A DNA stretch of 64,000 bases from Leeuwenhoekiella parthenopeia (GTDB lineage Bacteria; Bacteroidota; Bacteroidia; Flavobacteriales; Flavobacteriaceae): positions 1 through 64,000 of the forward strand of contig NZ_JAJGMW010000005.1 of the NCBI RefSeq assembly GCF_020782115.1, in the 5' to 3' direction. The translations under genes were made by a program, and so were the position numbers. Of the stretch, positions 60,586 through 64,000 are shown piece after piece (the first letter of the stretch is position 1; every line of letters begins with the position of its first letter). The notes beneath the pieces were generated by a model that did no database searches, had not been told where the DNA came from, and saw only the letters and a program-made list of their open reading frames with translations.

Positions 60586-61620
60586 TTACTTCCGCTGAAA
60601 TTTCAGCTTTTCAGACCTTCCTTTTTTAAAGATTTTATTGCTGTTGGGGATGCCTTTACGCAGTTCTTTTTGAACTTCTTCGGGCAGCGCCACGATTTCC
60701 TTACAGTCGTCTGAACAGGTATGATTCATCTCTTCAGCACACTCCTCACATTGTATAAACAGTAAATGACAGGCTTCATTAGCACAGTTTACGTGCGTAT
60801 CGCAAGGCTTTCCGCATTGATGGCAATTGGAAATGATGTCTTCGGTAATGCGCTCGCCACGACGGTGGTCAAACACAAAGTTTTTTCCTTTAAACTTATT
60901 CTCAAGCTTCAATTGCTCAACCTGGCGGGCATATTCAATGATTCCGCCCTCCAACTGATACACCTGTTTAAAACCTTTATGCTTGTAGTAGGCGCTGGCT
61001 TTTTCGCAGCGAATACCGCCGGTGCAGTACATCACCAGTTTTTTATCTTCCTTATGATCTTTAAGGTTTTCTTCAATAAGGTCTAAGCTGTCGCGAAAGG
61101 TATCCACATCTGGAGTTATCGCATTTTTAAAATGGCCGATCTCACTCTCGTAATGATTGCGCATATCTACCAAAACCACATCTTCACTCTCGATAAGCTC
61201 ATTAAACGTCACGGCATCTACGTGAATCCCTTTATTAGTCACATCAAAAGTCTCGTCGTTAAGGCCGTCTGCCACAATTTTAGGGCGTACTTTGACTTTC
61301 AGTTTTAAAAAGGATTTTGCATCCTGCTCAATGGCGATGTTGAGACGTACGTTTTCGAGAAAATAAATCCCGTCGAGGAACTCTTTAAACTTCTCAAAGT
61401 TTTTTGCGGGTACCGAAAGCTGTGCGTTGATCCCTTCGTGGGCGACATAAATTCGGCCCAAAACCTCAAGTTCATCCCAGGCGATAAATAAGTGATTGCG
61501 AAACAGGTTCGGATTGCCAATTTTGGCGTATTGATAGAACGAGAGCGTAAGCCGGTCTTCCCCGGCTTCGTCGATAAGAGCTGCACGTTCTTTTGCACTT
61601 AATTTGTTGTACAGTTGCAT
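60586..61620 (-). CDS. trhO: tRNA uridine(34) hydroxylase (rhodanese-like)
   Basis: 344 residues; uses O2 to hydroxylate U34 of some tRNAs. An N-terminal acylphosphatase-like domain (about 20-110, EGINAQLSVPAKNFEKF) is followed by a rhodanese domain (about 125-235) with the active Cys199 in VMYCTGGIRCEKASA. The C-terminal cysteine cluster is NCHQCGKPCDTHVNCANEACH, then CEECAEEMNHTC. The start is set at 61620 (MQLYNKLSAKE); an upstream ATG adds an unconserved stretch. Confidence 0.93.
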   Translation of the reverse strand: MQLYNKLSAKERAALIDEAGEDRLTLSFYQYAKIGNPNLFRNHLFIAWDELEVLGRIYVAHEGINAQLSVPAKNFEKFKEFLDGIYFLENVRLNIAIEQDAKSFLKLKVKVRPKIVADGLNDETFDVTNKGIHVDAVTFNELIESEDVVLVDMRNHYESEIGHFKNAITPDVDTFRDSLDLIEENLKDHKEDKKLVMYCTGGIRCEKASAYYKHKGFKQVYQLEGGIIEYARQVEQLKLENKFKGKNFVFDHRRGERITEDIISNCHQCGKPCDTHVNCANEACHLLFIQCEECAEEMNHTCSDDCKEIVALPEEVQKELRKGIPNSNKIFKKGRSEKLKFQRK

Positions 61621-61693
61621 GCTATACGTGATTTTAAGATTAAAGAACCCCCGTGGTAAGCCCACAGAGTATGATTTGAAAATTTGTACTAGT

Positions 61694-61752
61694 CAAGGCA
61701 AGCCTTGAAACGATCAAACCCTCAATGAGGGATTAAAAGTGGTGCAAAACTA
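61694..61752 (-). promoter_or_regulatory. trhO leader: promoter element and palindrome
   Basis: Minus-strand TAGTTTTG (61752-61745) is an exact -7 match, about 125 bases before the trhO ATG. In the leader lie CCCTCA-A-TGAGGG (61721-61733) and the palindrome CAAGGCAAGCCTTG (61694-61707), which could fold. The remaining 61753-61975 holds nothing I can name. Confidence 0.45.
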
Positions 61753-61975
61753 CGGTTTTTAGACAGTTGAGGCAAGCCAAAGAATTCTAGCGTATTTCTA
61801 GATATTCAAATCATATTTTAAAGTACATTTAATAGAATTTTTAGAATTTCAATATTCTATAAGCTCATTCCAGATAAAATGAAGTTTACATTTTATAGCA
61901 CTCCTGGCTATAAGATTCTCACTGGAATTTACAACCAATACAGTGCTTTTTAAACAACCTAAAACCAATATCATT

Positions 61976-62353
61976 ATGAAACGCGTCACCGGAATTGGCG
62001 GGGTTTTCTTTAAAACAGAGAATCCTAAAAAAACAACAGCCTGGTATGAAAAACACCTGGGTTTAAATACAAATCCCTACGGGGCAACTTTTGACTGGTA
62101 TCAGGAACAAGATTCTAATACAAAAGCTCAAACACAATGGACTCCTTTTAAAAAAACATCAGATTATTTTGGATCTTCAGGGCAGGATTTTATGATTAAT
62201 TATCGGGTTGAAAATCTTGAAGAACTTGTAAAACAGCTTAGAGAGGAAGGTGTTGAAATTGTTGATAAGATAGAAACCTATGACTACGGAAAATTCATTC
62301 ATATCCTGGACGGAGATGGAAATAAAGTTCAGCTGTGGGAACCTATAGATTAG
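61976..62353 (+). CDS. VOC (glyoxalase-fold) protein
   Basis: 125 residues: one betaalphabetabetabeta pair of the vicinal-oxygen-chelate fold (GIGGVFFKTENPKKTTAWYEKHLGL; then DFMINYRVENLEELVKQLREEGVEI; then KFIHILDGDGNKVQLWEP). The C-terminal Glu in VQLWEP and the Asp/Asn region match a metal-ligand pattern, so it may be an enzyme such as a glyoxalase-like or resistance protein; the substrate is unknown. I use the ATG at 61976; an earlier in-frame ATG at 61943 adds eleven unconserved residues. Confidence 0.87.
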   Translation: MKRVTGIGGVFFKTENPKKTTAWYEKHLGLNTNPYGATFDWYQEQDSNTKAQTQWTPFKKTSDYFGSSGQDFMINYRVENLEELVKQLREEGVEIVDKIETYDYGKFIHILDGDGNKVQLWEPID

Positions 62354-62367
62354 ATAAAATGATAAAA

Positions 62368-62400
62368 AAATGCCCGCAGGTATCACCTGGGGGCATTTTC
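62368..62400 (+). terminator. Terminator of the VOC gene
   Basis: TGCCC.CAGGT - ATC - ACCTG..GGGCA stem followed by TTTTC, 15 bases after the stop. Confidence 0.8.
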
Positions 62401-62622
62401 TAGAATGGCTAATTCAGTTAATACGATTTTGATTATCTCAAAAAACAGCATTAACCGCCGTCCAGCTTAAAATTGCAGTACATACGAATCAAAGTAAACA
62501 CTGCATTACCGCAACAATAGTTTTGTAATTTCTGCATCATAGCCTTACAGATTTTACGTTTGATTTTGAGATACAAAAAACCTGAAAAGGTTGCCTGATT
62601 GTTGAAAATATTTTTCCTTCTA

Positions 62623-62685
62623 GGAATTTTTCCGTTTTTTGCCGGATAATTTTAAGTTTTTCTGCTTTTTTACGGAATTTTTCCG
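62623..62685. promoter_or_regulatory. Twin GGAATTTTTCCG sites upstream of recA
   Basis: Two identical 12-mers at 62623-62634 and 62674-62685, with starts 51 bases apart (about five helical turns). The core GGAA-TTT-TTCC is a palindrome; the second copy extends to CGGAA-TTT-TTCCG. They sit about 45 and 95 bases before the recA promoter element, a fitting place for a regulator. The rest of 62401-62620 shows no ORF. Confidence 0.5.
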
Positions 62686-62727
62686 ATATTTTATAACGCT
62701 TTGATTGCTTCCCTAAAAAAGAAATAC

Positions 62728-62735
62728 TACTTTAG
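62728..62735 (+). promoter_or_regulatory. recA -7-like promoter element
   Basis: TACTTTAG (one mismatch from TAnnTTTG) with an ATTG 20 bases upstream. This leaves a leader of about 100 bases before the recA ATG. Confidence 0.5.
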
Positions 62736-62840
62736 CAGCTTGAAAATTGAGGTGCTTTCGCGTCCCTTTGGGTCCGTATTTAGAAAGAAACCTTAAACTA
62801 TTAAAAACCCCGGCTTAACGGGTAAAGACTTAAAAATCGT

Positions 62841-63851
62841 ATGAGTAAAGAACAAGAAGCCAAGTTAAAAGCCCTGAAGCTTACCCTTGATAAAATGGAT
62901 AAAACCTATGGTAAGGGTACCGTTATGAAAATGGGCGATAATGCCATTGTAGAAGTTGAAGCGATCTCAACCGGTTCGCTGGGTCTTGACCTGGCTTTGG
63001 GCGTGGGCGGTTTACCTAAAGGGCGTGTTATTGAAATCTACGGTCCTGAATCTTCAGGTAAAACAACGCTGACCTTACATGCTATTGCAGAGTCTCAAAA
63101 AAAGGGAGGTATTGCTGCTTTTATTGATGCAGAACACGCTTTTGACCGTTTTTATGCGGAAAAACTGGGTGTAGATATTGAAAACCTAATCATCTCTCAA
63201 CCCGATAACGGGGAGCAGGCTCTTGAAATTACCGATAACCTCATCCGTTCGGGAGCTATTGATATTATAGTAGTCGACTCGGTTGCAGCCCTGACGCCCA
63301 AAAGTGAAATTGAAGGCGAAATGGGAGATTCTAAAATGGGACTTCACGCCCGTTTGATGTCTCAGGCACTGCGTAAACTTACCGGCTCTATCAGCAAAAC
63401 CAATTGTACAGTGATTTTCATCAACCAGTTGCGAGAGAAAATCGGGGTAATGTTTGGAAACCCGGAGACTACAACCGGTGGTAATGCGCTTAAATTCTAT
63501 GCTTCGGTACGTCTTGATATACGTCGTTCTACGCAGATTAAAGATGCAAACGGTGAAATACAGGGTAATAAAACCCGTGTTAAAGTGGTGAAAAATAAAG
63601 TTGCGCCACCTTTCCGCCAGGCAGAATTTGACATTATGTATGGGGAAGGAATCTCAAAAGTTGGCGAAATCCTTGACATTGGTGTTGATTATGAAATTAT
63701 CAAGAAAAGCGGCTCGTGGTTTAGCTATGAAGACACCAAACTGGGCCAGGGCCGCGATGCGGTAAAAGCTATTTTAAAAGACAATCCGGATCTTTTGGAA
63801 GAACTTGAGACCAAAATCAAAGAGGCCATTAAGCTTGCAAATCAGGCATAG
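62841..63851 (+). CDS. recA: Recombinase RecA
   Basis: 336 residues; ATP-dependent strand exchange in homologous recombination and DNA-damage response. Walker A GPESSGKT (68-75), Walker [14 protein letters not shown]1/L2 loops ([17 protein letters not shown]), [14 protein letters not shown], and the MAW-type C-terminal domain are intact. Start [30 protein letters not shown] is the standard one. Single-gene unit with a long leader. Confidence 0.98.
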   Translation: MSKEQEAKLKALKLTLDKMDKTYGKGTVMKMGDNAIVEVEAISTGSLGLDLALGVGGLPKGRVIEIYGPESSGKTTLTLHAIAESQKKGGIAAFIDAEHAFDRFYAEKLGVDIENLIISQPDNGEQALEITDNLIRSGAIDIIVVDSVAALTPKSEIEGEMGDSKMGLHARLMSQALRKLTGSISKTNCTVIFINQLREKIGVMFGNPETTTGGNALKFYASVRLDIRRSTQIKDANGEIQGNKTRVKVVKNKVAPPFRQAEFDIMYGEGISKVGEILDIGVDYEIIKKSGSWFSYEDTKLGQGRDAVKAILKDNPDLLEELETKIKEAIKLANQA

Positions 63852-63916
63852 CCGAAAAAAAAATAGCTCTAACGCAACCTTTTTCATCTTTAGGTATCTA
63901 CCAGGTAAATATTTAA

Positions 63917-64000
63917 ATGATGAAAAAGGTTTTTTTAATTTTAGGACTATTAGCATTAGTCACCTCCTGCTCTCTTGATGATGACCGTGTAGAGCTTAGT
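63917..64000 (+). CDS. Lipoprotein, N-terminal part (cut by window end)
   Basis: From ATG 63917, 28 codons remain in the window: MMKKVFLILGLLALVTSCSLDDDRVELS. It has a signal peptide with lipobox VTSC (Cys18) followed by an acidic stretch. Many Bacteroidota lipoproteins start this way; no family can be named from 28 residues. Confidence 0.7.
   Translation, partial: MMKKVFLILGLLALVTSCSLDDDRVELS

Overview
The window looks like chromosomal DNA of a marine-type Flavobacteriaceae bacterium (Bacteroidota); the sequence does not justify a genus. Evidence: a secreted protein with a type IX secretion (T9SS) type A C-terminal sorting domain, the gliding lipoprotein gene gldH next to a RicT/PSP1 gene, an SprA-like outer-membrane protein, many lipoproteins, the one-chain dimeric type of glycyl-tRNA synthetase, promoter -7 elements of the Bacteroidota TAnnTTTG type, and moderate GC. 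Most genes are core metabolism and envelope genes. Accessory material is confined to an IS3-type transposase fragment at the left edge, two toxin-antitoxin loci, an AT-rich island at 21.2-23.8 kb, and many GC-rich palindromic repeats.

Layout. 0-0.4 kb: 5' part of an IS3-family orfA, a probable IS end, then a TATTTCG heptamer tandem repeat. 0.4-8.5 kb: glyS; a T9SS substrate; and, convergent with it, an SprA-like surface protein. 8.8-12.5 kb: exonuclease III, an OmpA lipoprotein, a higBA-type module whose toxin is frameshifted, and an aldo/keto reductase. 12.5-18.4 kb (minus): a signal-less NMT1/THI5-like protein, cbpM-cbpA-type co-chaperones, a ZIP transporter with two tandem FKBP lipoproteins, and an acyl-CoA dehydrogenase. 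18.8-23.8 kb (minus): M23 peptidase, radical SAM protein, then three AT-rich cargo genes (LRR protein, WG-repeat lipoprotein, secreted hypothetical) separated by related repeats that carry a terminator and a promoter. 23.9-36.4 kb (minus): crotonase, orphan histidine kinase, HemJ, a DUF4143 ATPase, a large VPS10/BNR protein, a membrane-anchored hypothetical, a MATE pump, ferrochelatase, a RelE/ParE-type TA pair and a ThuA-like lipoprotein.

36.4-48.3 kb is the heme region. An AraC regulator diverges from a long plus-strand run: hemA-hemC-hemD-hemE-DUF6973-EI24-GNAT-hemF-(TPR-AAA)-(TPR-membrane)-hemB-DinB. With hemJ and hemH on the other strand, the window encodes every step from glutamyl-tRNA to protoheme except gltX and hemL, using the protoporphyrin branch (HemF, HemJ, HemH). 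HemB has the Asp-rich, zinc-independent metal site. hemD contains an in-frame copy of a palindromic repeat that otherwise lies between genes here.

48.4-53.6 kb (plus): a CNNM/CBS protein, an MGMT-type DNA methyltransferase, a serine hydrolase, a 3'-5' exonuclease and a double-ATPase oligopeptide-type ABC protein. 53.6-54.1 kb is non-coding and holds a candidate small RNA. 54.1-61.6 kb (minus): the two 3-oxoacid CoA-transferase subunits with a 1-Cys peroxiredoxin gene between them, PBP1A, gldH, ricT and trhO. 62-64 kb (plus): a VOC protein, recA preceded by two copies of a short palindrome, and the start of a lipoprotein gene cut by the window end.
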